From Saccharomyces paradoxus (taxonomy: Eukaryota > Ascomycota > Saccharomycetes > Saccharomycetales > Saccharomycetaceae), in contig NC_047501.1 of assembly GCF_002079055.1 (NCBI RefSeq), positions 620,001-684,000 on the forward strand: DNA of 64,000 bases, in the 5' to 3' direction. This document shows, one piece after another, positions 55,743 through 64,000 of this stretch. Each line of letters opens with the position of its first letter. Positions within the stretch are counted from its first letter, which is position 1. The notes under the pieces were generated by a model. The model saw only the letters and a program-made list of their open reading frames with translations, was not told the origin of the DNA and did not search any database. The position numbers and the translations under genes were made by a program.

Positions 55743-58700
55743 ATGGCAGCAGTACCCACTATCGACCTTACGCTAGCCGACTCAGATAATGAAGACGTAT
55801 TCCATTCCTTTTCATCTTCAACGAGCATGGATAAGGTAGATATTGGAAAAGAAAATGGAAAGGTAAGGATGGTGGGCTTAGAACTTGCCCGATCTAATGA
55901 AGATACAGAGCAGCCTCCCTCACACGCTTTCAAGACAGACGTGTCAAAAAATGAAAGCTCCAATACTATTCTTTTGAAGAACAAGGTAATCACGGACAAC
56001 GCCTTCAACAATGCAAAATATTCCGACGAAATACATCGGCAGCATGATTTGAAGGAGGAAATGATGGGATCTTACAATGATGAGAAAGAAACACGAGAGA
56101 GTAGTTCATGTGCGGAGATGACAAAGCCTTTTTATGAGAATGGTCACGCACCCTTATCAAATAATTATAAGCCAAAAGACGATGAGAAAGGAATGGTTCA
56201 AAATGAAGTTGGGAAAGACAACGCCGGTGACATTTTTTCCTCATACTTTCCCAAAGACTATGACGGCAGTGAAGATGATTTCGAACCCAATACTTGTCAG
56301 GACAGCAGTTTGGACTTTCAAGAACTGAAATTAAAATTGAATAACAAGCCTTTAGAGGAGCGGTATGGCAACCCTGAAACAGGGGACAGCCATTTGAAAA
56401 GTGAAGAAAATGATCGAACAAAAAGAGTCACTACCATAAGCCATCATGATTTACCTCTAGAATTTACCGCTTATCAGGAATCCAAGACCCATAGCAACTC
56501 CAAAGGTACTATATCTAAAATCCTAAATGTACAGCAAACGCCAGAATTAGCATCCAATCTAAGCCCTGTGGAGAGCGCCCTTAAAAACGAGGCGAGCAAG
56601 GTAGAGGGGAAGATGACCGTTCGTCTTCCAGGGCTTCAAAGCAATTTTGCCGCACTTGAGCAAGAACAAAGTGAACTATTCAGACACTTCGGTGAACAAC
56701 CTGTTTATATTGGCGATTTTGATGGTAAGATTAAACGGAAGCATAGCGGGGACTTGGAAGATAGCAAAATACTTAAGAGGCCGGTATTGCCCTTAAAATG
56801 CTTAGATCACAAGTCTCATGATTTACGTGCTTCCGAACAGAGAAATTCGATTATTATTCTTTCAGATGAGGACGAACCTGATGCCGGCATGAACGAAACA
56901 GAAAGTCTTTTGAAAGTTTCTGAACAAAATACGGCTGATGAGCTTAGGTACAGTGTACCAGAAGTTATCTCTTTACTTGATCTACCAAATATTGACTTGA
57001 ACAGCTCGGTAATAAAAGAAGCTAGCACCAACAATTCAATTACTATATCAGGAATTGGCGCAGAGTCCTCGGGTACGTCAGCTCTTCAAGAAACTGCCAT
57101 GATAGAGCAGGCTGCTAAATCCTCTTACCAACAAAATATTAGTTCACTTGATACCCTCAAAAAAAATCATCAAAAATTACTGAAGGAATTAAACTCTAAA
57201 GAGTCTGAACTACGTAACGCTCTCAATTGCTCCAAGACAAACTCAGAAATTTTAAGAAGGAAACTGACTAGAAGAGAAAAGGAGGTCTCTGATGCCGAAA
57301 AACATTGGCAGTTATTATCGACCTCGATGGCTAGAGGCGGTAGAACTATTAGCTCAACCCAGCAGATTTTAATTGATGAAGCTGAAAACCAATTAAACAG
57401 ACTGAAGGAAAAAAGACAGTTAACAAAAACAAAACTAGATTCAATCAATATGAAAATGTATAATTATAACGAACAGTGGAAGTCCTTTGTGCATTTGAAA
57501 AATATAAAACTGCAGAAATCCTTGGCTGCACTTGGGCGGTCAGGTAGGGACAGCGAAGTTTCTGCGACCGTAAACAAAAGAAAGGAATGCCTAGCTGAGA
57601 AAGAAAAACTAGACCAGATGTTGAAAGAAGGAACGCTGAGCTTTAGTACCTACAAACAATTAACAGGTGAGATCCAGCAGAGACTAAATAATTTGAAATT
57701 TGATGACCGACATATAAATGACGCCAACCGTGTTTCGCCGATAATACGACAGCCTCTGGCCAAAAGAGATTTATTTGTTAAGTCTATTGATACTGCAAAA
57801 AATCTACTAGCAAAAAACACCTCCAGGACAGAAATGACGAAAAAAATTCTTTATAGACACTTAGACAATTTGGTTTCTTATAAAAACATTTTTGAGGACG
57901 GTAAATCCTTAATAGATGTAAATAAAAGACACATTGCGCATGAATCGGCCCAAATATTATTTATCAACGGTGTAAAAATGCCCATTGTTTTTGAAACACT
58001 ACAAGATTACGGCATTAAATTTTCTAATCCGGCCATTGTCAATCCTGACAGAAGAGCTCAATATTTTAAAAGCATTGAAGTTGCACGCGATCTCATATCG
58101 AAATCCAATAGATCAGAGGATGCTAAACGGAAGATTACTCGATTTTTAAATATTATTGAAGAATTTCGGAAGGATATTGACACTGGATTTCCACCAACTC
58201 CCTTAAAGAGAGAAGGCGTCGGAAAGGCTGTTGTTGGGCTAAGACAACAAGGGCTTAAGATGGAAAGACTGTATGAAAATTTGAGGAGATATAAGATTCC
58301 AATAACAAGTGAAGAATTACTACAACAAAGCTACTTGTTTCCGGTAAACGCGGATCAACAACCTCCCTCAAACTGGAACATTGTGGAAAACGCAGAAAAC
58401 AGTATCTCTGCAAGTAATGATTTGTCGATGCAAGATGAATTTCACATTTCTAATATGCATGCGGCAGAAGATCAAGAACAGATTAGAGCTCTTTTGGAAA
58501 ATGTCAAACAATCAGAATCTATTATTGACGGCGAAGCACTTACCCCAGAGGATATGACCGTAAACTTATTAAAACATCAGAGACTAGGTCTACATTGGTT
58601 GTTACAAGTTGAAAGCTCCCCAAAAAAGGGTGGTCTACTTGCTGATGATATGGGTCTGGGTAAAACTATTCAAGCTATTGCATTAATGTTGGCAAATCGA

Positions 58701-60599
58701 TCAGAGGAACCCAAATGTAAAACAAACTTGATTGTCGCACCGGTCTCGGTCTTAAGAGTTTGGAAAGGTGAATTAGAAACGAAAGTAAAAAAGCAGGCGA
58801 GGTTTAATACATATATTTTCGGAGGATCCGGTAACGGAAAAGTAAAACACTGGAGGGATTTGGCAAGGTATGATGCTGTTTTGGTATCTTATCAGACTCT
58901 AGCAAACGAATTCAAGAAGCACTGGCCAAAAAAACTGGATGGTGAACAAAATCAGCTACCCGCTGTGCCTCACATCCAAGCTCTTAATAAGTTGAAAACT
59001 TCAAACGAATACTACTCTCCATTTTACTGTAATGATTCAACGTTCTACCGAATTTTATTGGACGAAGGTCAAAATATCAAGAACAAAAATACAAGGGCTT
59101 CCAAGGCGTGTTGCACTATAAACGGTATATATAGGTGGATCCTATCTGGTACACCGATTCAAAATAGTATGGATGAGCTTTATTCCTTGATAAGATTTTT
59201 AAGAATTCCACCTTACCACAAGGAGCAACGGTTTAAATTAGATATTGGAAGGTTTTTTCAGAGAAACAAGCAATATCAATATGACAATGAGGATAGGAAA
59301 AATGCATTAAGAAAGGTTAGAGTTCTTTTAAACGCGATTATGCTTCGTAGGTCTAAAAGTGATAAAATTGACGGCAAACCTTTACTGGAGCTGCCACCTA
59401 AAATTGTGGAGGTAGACGAATCACGTCTAAAGGGAGAGGAATTGGAATTTTACACAGCTTTGGAATCTAAAAATCAAGCGCTAGCTAAGAAATTGTTGAA
59501 CAATTCTACGAGGGGTAGTTACTCAAGCGTCCTCACATTACTACTACGCCTAAGGCAGGCTTGTTGTCATTCAGAATTGGTTGTCATGGGTGAAAAGAAG
59601 GCAGAGGGTACAAAGGTAGCCAACGGGAAAAGCTTTGAAGACGACTGGCTCAGGCTTTATTTCAAAATTACTCACATGAATGAAGAAGCGCAGGCTCAAG
59701 TAATCACTTCAATGGATTCTATGACTTGTTTCTGGTGTATGGAACAATTAGAACCAGAAGCGATGTCCGTTTTGACGGGCTGTGGACATTTGATTTGCGA
59801 TACTTGCATCGATCCCTTCATCGAAGAGTCTTCTATGCTACCTCAGGCCAAGAAAACCAAGGGGGGAGCATTGGCTGTTCCATGCAAAGATTGCCATCGC
59901 TTGACAAACGAAAAAGACATTGTTTCGCACAAATTATATGATCAGGTAATAAACCAGGGATTCACTGAGAACGATTTACATGCTGAATATTTAAGCGAAA
60001 TGGAAAAACAGAAAATGCAGAAAAAGAATGTTTATATACCAAATTTTGAGAGTTTAGAACCGTCCACGAAAATAGAACAATGTATACAGGTTATTCAAAG
60101 GGTTTTTGATGAATCAGCAACCGAAAAAATCATTATTTTCTCTCAGTTTACAACATTTTTTGAGATTCTTGAGCATTTCCTTAAAAGTAAGCTGGAAATT
60201 CCTTACTTGAAGTATATTGGATCTATGAATGCCCAGAGGAGATCAGATGTTATCAACGAATTTTATCGTGACCCTGAGAAGAGGGTACTTTTAATTTCTA
60301 TGAAAGCTGGTAACTCAGGACTAACATTGACATGTGCAAACCATGTCGTTATAGTTGATCCATTTTGGAATCCTTATGTTGAAGAGCAAGCTCAAGACCG
60401 TTGTTATAGAATTAGTCAGACAAAAAAAGTCCAGGTGCATAAGTTATTTATAAAGAATTCTGTCGAGGATCGTATTTCCGAATTACAGAAGAGAAAAAAG
60501 GAGATGGTCGATTCAGCCATGGATCCAGGCAAGATTAAGGAAGTAAACAGTTTGGGGCGTCGGGAGTTAGGTTTTTTATTTGGTTTAAACGCTCTTTAA
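55743..60599 (+). CDS. ULS1: ULS1, SNF2-family SUMO-targeted translocase/RING protein
   Basis: The 1618-residue protein has N-terminal SUMO-interaction motifs ([12 protein letters not shown] at 6-17, [11 protein letters not shown] near 373, [12 protein letters not shown] near 411). A coiled region lies at about 470-640. The SNF2 ATPase has its P-loop DDMGLGKT near 969-976, motif II as LLDEGQN, and HelicC with [11 protein letters not shown] near 1550. A C3HC4-type RING is inserted between the lobes at about 1329-1385 (CFWCMEQL through CKDC). Uls1 binds poly-SUMO conjugates, displaces them from DNA, and has roles in silencing, telomere protection and replication stress. Length matches S. cerevisiae within one residue. 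Confidence 0.97.
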   Translation: MAAVPTIDLTLADSDNEDVFHSFSSSTSMDKVDIGKENGKVRMVGLELARSNEDTEQPPSHAFKTDVSKNESSNTILLKNKVITDNAFNNAKYSDEIHRQHDLKEEMMGSYNDEKETRESSSCAEMTKPFYENGHAPLSNNYKPKDDEKGMVQNEVGKDNAGDIFSSYFPKDYDGSEDDFEPNTCQDSSLDFQELKLKLNNKPLEERYGNPETGDSHLKSEENDRTKRVTTISHHDLPLEFTAYQESKTHSNSKGTISKILNVQQTPELASNLSPVESALKNEASKVEGKMTVRLPGLQSNFAALEQEQSELFRHFGEQPVYIGDFDGKIKRKHSGDLEDSKILKRPVLPLKCLDHKSHDLRASEQRNSIIILSDEDEPDAGMNETESLLKVSEQNTADELRYSVPEVISLLDLPNIDLNSSVIKEASTNNSITISGIGAESSGTSALQETAMIEQAAKSSYQQNISSLDTLKKNHQKLLKELNSKESELRNALNCSKTNSEILRRKLTRREKEVSDAEKHWQLLSTSMARGGRTISSTQQILIDEAENQLNRLKEKRQLTKTKLDSINMKMYNYNEQWKSFVHLKNIKLQKSLAALGRSGRDSEVSATVNKRKECLAEKEKLDQMLKEGTLSFSTYKQLTGEIQQRLNNLKFDDRHINDANRVSPIIRQPLAKRDLFVKSIDTAKNLLAKNTSRTEMTKKILYRHLDNLVSYKNIFEDGKSLIDVNKRHIAHESAQILFINGVKMPIVFETLQDYGIKFSNPAIVNPDRRAQYFKSIEVARDLISKSNRSEDAKRKITRFLNIIEEFRKDIDTGFPPTPLKREGVGKAVVGLRQQGLKMERLYENLRRYKIPITSEELLQQSYLFPVNADQQPPSNWNIVENAENSISASNDLSMQDEFHISNMHAAEDQEQIRALLENVKQSESIIDGEALTPEDMTVNLLKHQRLGLHWLLQVESSPKKGGLLADDMGLGKTIQAIALMLANRSEEPKCKTNLIVAPVSVLRVWKGELETKVKKQARFNTYIFGGSGNGKVKHWRDLARYDAVLVSYQTLANEFKKHWPKKLDGEQNQLPAVPHIQALNKLKTSNEYYSPFYCNDSTFYRILLDEGQNIKNKNTRASKACCTINGIYRWILSGTPIQNSMDELYSLIRFLRIPPYHKEQRFKLDIGRFFQRNKQYQYDNEDRKNALRKVRVLLNAIMLRRSKSDKIDGKPLLELPPKIVEVDESRLKGEELEFYTALESKNQALAKKLLNNSTRGSYSSVLTLLLRLRQACCHSELVVMGEKKAEGTKVANGKSFEDDWLRLYFKITHMNEEAQAQVITSMDSMTCFWCMEQLEPEAMSVLTGCGHLICDTCIDPFIEESSMLPQAKKTKGGALAVPCKDCHRLTNEKDIVSHKLYDQVINQGFTENDLHAEYLSEMEKQKMQKKNVYIPNFESLEPSTKIEQCIQVIQRVFDESATEKIIIFSQFTTFFEILEHFLKSKLEIPYLKYIGSMNAQRRSDVINEFYRDPEKRVLLISMKAGNSGLTLTCANHVVIVDPFWNPYVEEQAQDRCYRISQTKKVQVHKLFIKNSVEDRISELQKRKKEMVDSAMDPGKIKEVNSLGRRELGFLFGLNAL

Positions 60600-60965
60600 G
60601 GAACCTGGTGAGTTTAGTTACTGCGCTCTCTCTCTATATATATATGTTGATAATTAGTGGCAAATCTGTTAGTTTATGGTATTAAACAACTTCACCATTT
60701 TCACTTACAAACCTTTTGTTAACTGAAACAGGAAGCAGACCCTATACAAGAAGTTTCTTGGAGTAATTAACCAAAATTGTTAGGTACGCCGTATGCAAAG
60801 ATGTCTAGATGAACTGTGTTTAGGTAACACGCTCACGATCTTCTAAGTGTCATCTGTGTGAAATCTGTTTCTTGTATTTTTAAAGAAATATTTGAAACCT
60901 TGTAGCCTTTTGATAAAGTGATGCTTTCCTAATACAACGATCGTACTTTCAGCATGAGAAACATA

Positions 60966-61255
60966 TGAGATTTGAGATTCCATTTTGATAAAGGAAATAC
61001 CGTCAGTATATACAATATACAAGAAGTTCGTCTCATAGATTTAGAAATCCACAGAAGATTTTCAACAATCGTACTTAATAATATAATCACTTCTTCTTTC
61101 TGTTTATGCGTTTCGGTTTATTATCTTATTGCATCGTCAACAGTCACTAAATTTGATACCTTTTCTCGTTATTTATGTCAATTTCTGACACCGTGAATGA
61201 TTATACGCTCGTAATAACTACCGTACATTAATGAACCAATGAGAATATTCGGTTT
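60966..61255 (-). mobile_element. Degraded delta (Ty1/Ty2-type) solo LTR fossil
   Basis: The region follows the reversed delta order: a left TGAGA end, GATTCCATTTTGATAAAGG, TATATACAATATACAAGAAG, a block like ATTATCTTATTGCATCGTC, then TTTCTGACACCGTGAATG. The right edge is indistinct. No internal Ty genes or duplication are visible. It is more diverged than the deltas at 27 kb and so probably older. The 74-codon frame 60972-61196 is LTR sequence, not a gene. Confidence 0.7.
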
Positions 61256-61900
61256 GACGACAAGTCGTAGTTGGATTGTTGTATCAATTACTAATCTAAA
61301 CAAATCATCTCGTATTACGTAAGAGGTAAATAAAACACATACTGACTAGAAAATATTTCATATGTTCAATATAAAACAGTGATTTCGGTAATTTGCCATA
61401 AGTTCAAAGTAAAGACATGTTTCCTTATATGTAAATTCCAAATTCATTGTTCAACTAATAAGCCTTTAACTTTTCCTTTTGCATTTTCAGTCTAAACGGC
61501 TCGTTCAACATTTGTCTACTTTACAAAAGGCACAATAAAGCGGATTATGTAGATTTGTACAACCTTGTTTTGTATTTTCTAAAATTGCATTGACAATATA
61601 TAGGTGAATCTAGAACCTCAATCTTCATGCGGCTTCCTCACTGACAAAACTTGACCACTCGACTAAGCGGCCCAAACGCTCTAGAAACGAATTCCTATCA
61701 AATATGTTTTGCTCTTTAACCACACAACGAGAAGCAGTGTTTTTTTTTTTTGATCCAGTAACTTTCAATTTTCTCTTGTACTTAACTGCGTGCCTGTCAT
61801 AAATATGTAATAAGAATTGTATCGCAGGATATCATAAAGTCAAGCCTGGATAACAGAGTAACAATATCGCCTCCACCAAATTATGAGTCCTAGCAGACTT

Positions 61901-62200
61901 TCATAGGATATAACGGCGTAATTGGCTAATAAGGGGATTAATGAAAGTATCGTCCTTAACAAAAATATTTGAAAAGAATCTATTATTCTTTTTTTTTATA
62001 ACAATTGTTGCCCAATCAAAAATTGTGATTGCGACCATCACCAAACATAAGTGGAAAATGAGGAAAGCTAGGTGATCTCCCATATACTGCATGGTGAAGG
62101 ATACTTGATAGTAACGTCTCTTGAGACTGAAGAGCATATTAGTCTTCTCACATTGTAATATTAGTGCAAAGACTTTAAATGAAAGAATGATAGGTTTCAT
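61901..62200 (-). CDS. Small hypothetical ORF downstream of THI72
   Basis: An ATG-started 99-codon frame begins 43 bp after the THI72 stop, on the same strand. Residues about 41-68 (GDHLAFLIFHLCLVMVAITI and on) form a likely membrane segment, followed by a Lys/Asn-rich stretch. I recognise no family. S. cerevisiae has a small annotated ORF YOR192C-C in this interval by recall, and homology is possible but unverified. It may equally be chance in AT-rich DNA. Confidence 0.28.
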   Translation of the reverse strand: MKPIILSFKVFALILQCEKTNMLFSLKRRYYQVSFTMQYMGDHLAFLIFHLCLVMVAITIFDWATIVIKKKNNRFFSNIFVKDDTFINPLISQLRRYIL

Positions 62201-62242
62201 TGAATGCTAAGTATGTTCATTTCTATCGAGTTTTTCTCCTCA

Positions 62243-64000
62243 TTAGGCAATTTGTTCACTGGAAGTAGAGGATTCCTTTTCATTATCTTTTTGATGAACG
62301 ATTTCAAATACTTTTGTGTTTTCTGAGCTAGTCTTAATCAACTCAGGTTGTTGGTCATCAGAGCTTTCAGGTTGATATTCGTGTCCAGTGGTGTAACATT
62401 CGCCCAACGTGTAAGCACGGATTTCTTCTTCAGAAATTTCACTGTATGGAACCATGCCCTTCTTTCTTGCTTCTTCGTCGGTGAATGCACCATAGTAATC
62501 TTTGTCATCATGTTTAACAGTAATTTTGAATGGGAAAAAGGTACATAGTCCCCAATAGACGAAAAAAGAAATTAAGAAGGAAAAGAAAGAATCACCATAG
62601 AAAAAATTTATAATACCAGTGTTGTGGAAATAGTCGTTATTGACTTCCCACGCAATGCCGGGCAGACCGGGAGCCATACCACAAACCCAGGCAACAATAG
62701 CTCTCCAGTTCACACCCTTGGTGTAGTAGTATTCACCATTTAGGACAAAGGCATTGGTAACGGAGTATTGTCTCTTCCTGATCAGGAAGTTATCACAGAT
62801 CATGACGGTAATAATAGGCGTCATAACGACACCGAAAGAACTCATGACAGTTAAGAAAGTAGAAGAGGAGTTGTAAAAGTTCCATGGTAAACAAGCCCAG
62901 GAGACACATGCGGCAAAAATAGCACCTCTTTTGATATCAACATACTTGGGTAACAAACCAGCCAAATCCATACCACTGGCAAATCCACAGTTGGAGATCG
63001 TATAAGAAATTTGAGACATAACAAAGCAAAGACCACAGAAGAATGTACCTGCACGAGCGCCTGCGGAATAGTTAGTTGTCAACCAGTTGTCAAAGATGTC
63101 CATAGGCATCCAAAATGTTTGACCATATAATTTTTCACAAGCGGAAGCACCAATAATACCGAAGACTGGGATCAAAGTTGCTGGTATTAGTAAAGCAACT
63201 ATAGTACCGGTCCAGATAGCGCAATTAGAGGAACCAAATCTTGAGAAGTCACTTTGATTGGTGCAACCTGGAGAAACGGAACCGTACCAGTACGAGATTG
63301 TATAAACCCAAGCCCAAGCCTTTGCAGAACCAGTGGCTGTTGATTTAGTCGAGGTAAACAAGTCACCAACACCATGAGCGTTCTTAGTCAAGTAAATTAC
63401 CATACCCAGCATGGAAAAGAAAGTACCAACACACGACCAAATTAAAATGTAGTTCATATGGTATGGTTTCATAAAGTAACAGAACGCGGTGAGGACATGG
63501 AAGATAATGAAGCCGATCAATTCCTTGGTGGTCATGGCAACTTTCGAGGACAAAGTATTAGGTAGATGCAGGTAATGGTGAGACCAGGAATCCAATATCA
63601 TGTTTACGCAAAGACCACCCAACCAAGCGTTCGAACCGTAATAGACAATACTCATTAAAATTCTGACGATGATACCAAGGGCTGAACCGTAAATTCCAAA
63701 GACGAATCTTTGAGCCAGAGTGAAACCGACCTTCCAGTCATAACCAGGACAAGAGTTGGCCAAGGCAAACATAATGGTCAAGATATCGGCAATAATAAAT
63801 GCACCAATGGTCTCTGAGTAACTCAACCCAACAGTTAGTGCAGACGAACCGCCTATCCACATACCGACGTTGAATGACAGAACACCCCAATACGCAAAAT
63901 TAGACCAGAACCCCCATGTTTGATTTGCAGACTTGATAGGTTGCAAATCAGGGTTCCTCAGAAAATTCACGGAGGCCCTATCTTTAGCAGGAATTTCTAA
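62243..64000 (-). CDS. THI72: THI72, thiamine/nucleoside cation symporter (5' end beyond window)
   Basis: The frame is open from the stop at 62243-62245 to base 64000, 585 codons. The first in-window residues are LEIPAKDRASVNFLRNPDLQ; a GTG within this stretch is an internal Val codon, not the start. About 13 N-terminal residues are missing compared with the 598-residue Thi7 family. Twelve hydrophobic segments and the NCS1 pattern (NQTWGFWSNFAYWG, GFTLAQRFVFG) are visible. The acidic C-terminal tail (PESSDDQQPELIKTSS) is conserved. Members carry thiamine (Thi7) or nicotinamide riboside (Nrt1) across the plasma membrane; Thi72 has low thiamine affinity. Synteny with ULS1 selects THI72. Confidence 0.94.
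   Translation of the reverse strand, partial: LEIPAKDRASVNFLRNPDLQPIKSANQTWGFWSNFAYWGVLSFNVGMWIGGSSALTVGLSYSETIGAFIIADILTIMFALANSCPGYDWKVGFTLAQRFVFGIYGSALGIIVRILMSIVYYGSNAWLGGLCVNMILDSWSHHYLHLPNTLSSKVAMTTKELIGFIIFHVLTAFCYFMKPYHMNYILIWSCVGTFFSMLGMVIYLTKNAHGVGDLFTSTKSTATGSAKAWAWVYTISYWYGSVSPGCTNQSDFSRFGSSNCAIWTGTIVALLIPATLIPVFGIIGASACEKLYGQTFWMPMDIFDNWLTTNYSAGARAGTFFCGLCFVMSQISYTISNCGFASGMDLAGLLPKYVDIKRGAIFAACVSWACLPWNFYNSSSTFLTVMSSFGVVMTPIITVMICDNFLIRKRQYSVTNAFVLNGEYYYTKGVNWRAIVAWVCGMAPGLPGIAWEVNNDYFHNTGIINFFYGDSFFSFLISFFVYWGLCTFFPFKITVKHDDKDYYGAFTDEEARKKGMVPYSEISEEEIRAYTLGECYTTGHEYQPESSDDQQPELIKTSSENTKVFEIVHQKDNEKESSTSSEQIA

Larger units (their letters stand above)
60600..62242. other. 1.6-kb gene-poor spacer between ULS1 and THI72
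   Basis: Both flanking genes end toward this spacer. It contains a TA run soon after ULS1, a degraded delta LTR (60966 to about 61255), a faint tRNA-promoter-like pattern on the minus strand (61605-61666), and a 99-codon ATG ORF (61901-62200). In S. cerevisiae the same interval hosts Ty insertions as I recall, so it looks like a recurrent landing zone. Confidence 0.6.

Overview
The window is a stretch of nuclear chromosome from a budding yeast of the Saccharomyces sensu stricto group. Gene order and strand follow the S. cerevisiae chromosome XV right-arm block PNS1 to THI72 (YOR161C to YOR192C). Proteins are very close to those of S. cerevisiae but not identical, and several lengths differ from the reference lengths as I recall them (for example LAS17 648 residues, MSB1 1146). 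The source is therefore probably a sister species or a divergent strain. I cannot name the species from the sequence alone.

Layout. 1-5 kb: PNS1 (cut by the left edge) and the drug-resistance regulator YRR1. 5-17 kb: DDP1, GET4, SEY1, SWT1, RPS28A, GLN4 and LCB4. 17-26.5 kb: YRM1 (paralogue of YRR1), DCS2, MED4, ALE1 and HEM15. 26.6-28.8 kb: a gene-poor island with tRNA-Val(AAC), a solo Ty3 (sigma) LTR 16 bp upstream of it, and a nest of Ty1/Ty2-type (delta) LTR fossils. 28.8-39 kb: MPC54, GAC1, SYC1 and DCI1, with two long spacers (1.6 and 2.1 kb). 39-48.5 kb: LAS17, RPS30B (one intron), SER1, a probable H/ACA snoRNA (snR36 position), GSP2, YOR186W and TUF1. 48.9-60.6 kb: MSB1, IES4, SPR1 and ULS1. 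60.6-62.2 kb: a gene-poor spacer with another degraded delta LTR. 62.2-64 kb: THI72, cut by the right edge.

The genes are independent yeast transcription units and do not form an operon. Most lie in divergent or convergent pairs with compact spacers. Promoter motifs fit known biology: a PDRE/YRRE-type palindrome before YRR1, an Abf1 site between RPS28A and GLN4, a Rap1 site before RPS30B, an oleate response element before DCI1, URS1 and MSE before the sporulation gene MPC54, an MSE before SPR1, and a STRE before DCS2. I see no foreign gene cluster, CRISPR array or new defence system. The points most worth a second look are the LTR mosaic at the tRNA, the snoRNA, a perfect 51-bp tandem duplication in LAS17, the ORF-poor spacer upstream of SYC1, and a few small ATG-started ORFs.

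Start codons: some open frames here can be extended upstream to TTG or GTG, but yeast genes start at ATG. I therefore placed the MSB1, SYC1 and DDP1 starts at ATG, and treat THI72 as running off the window.
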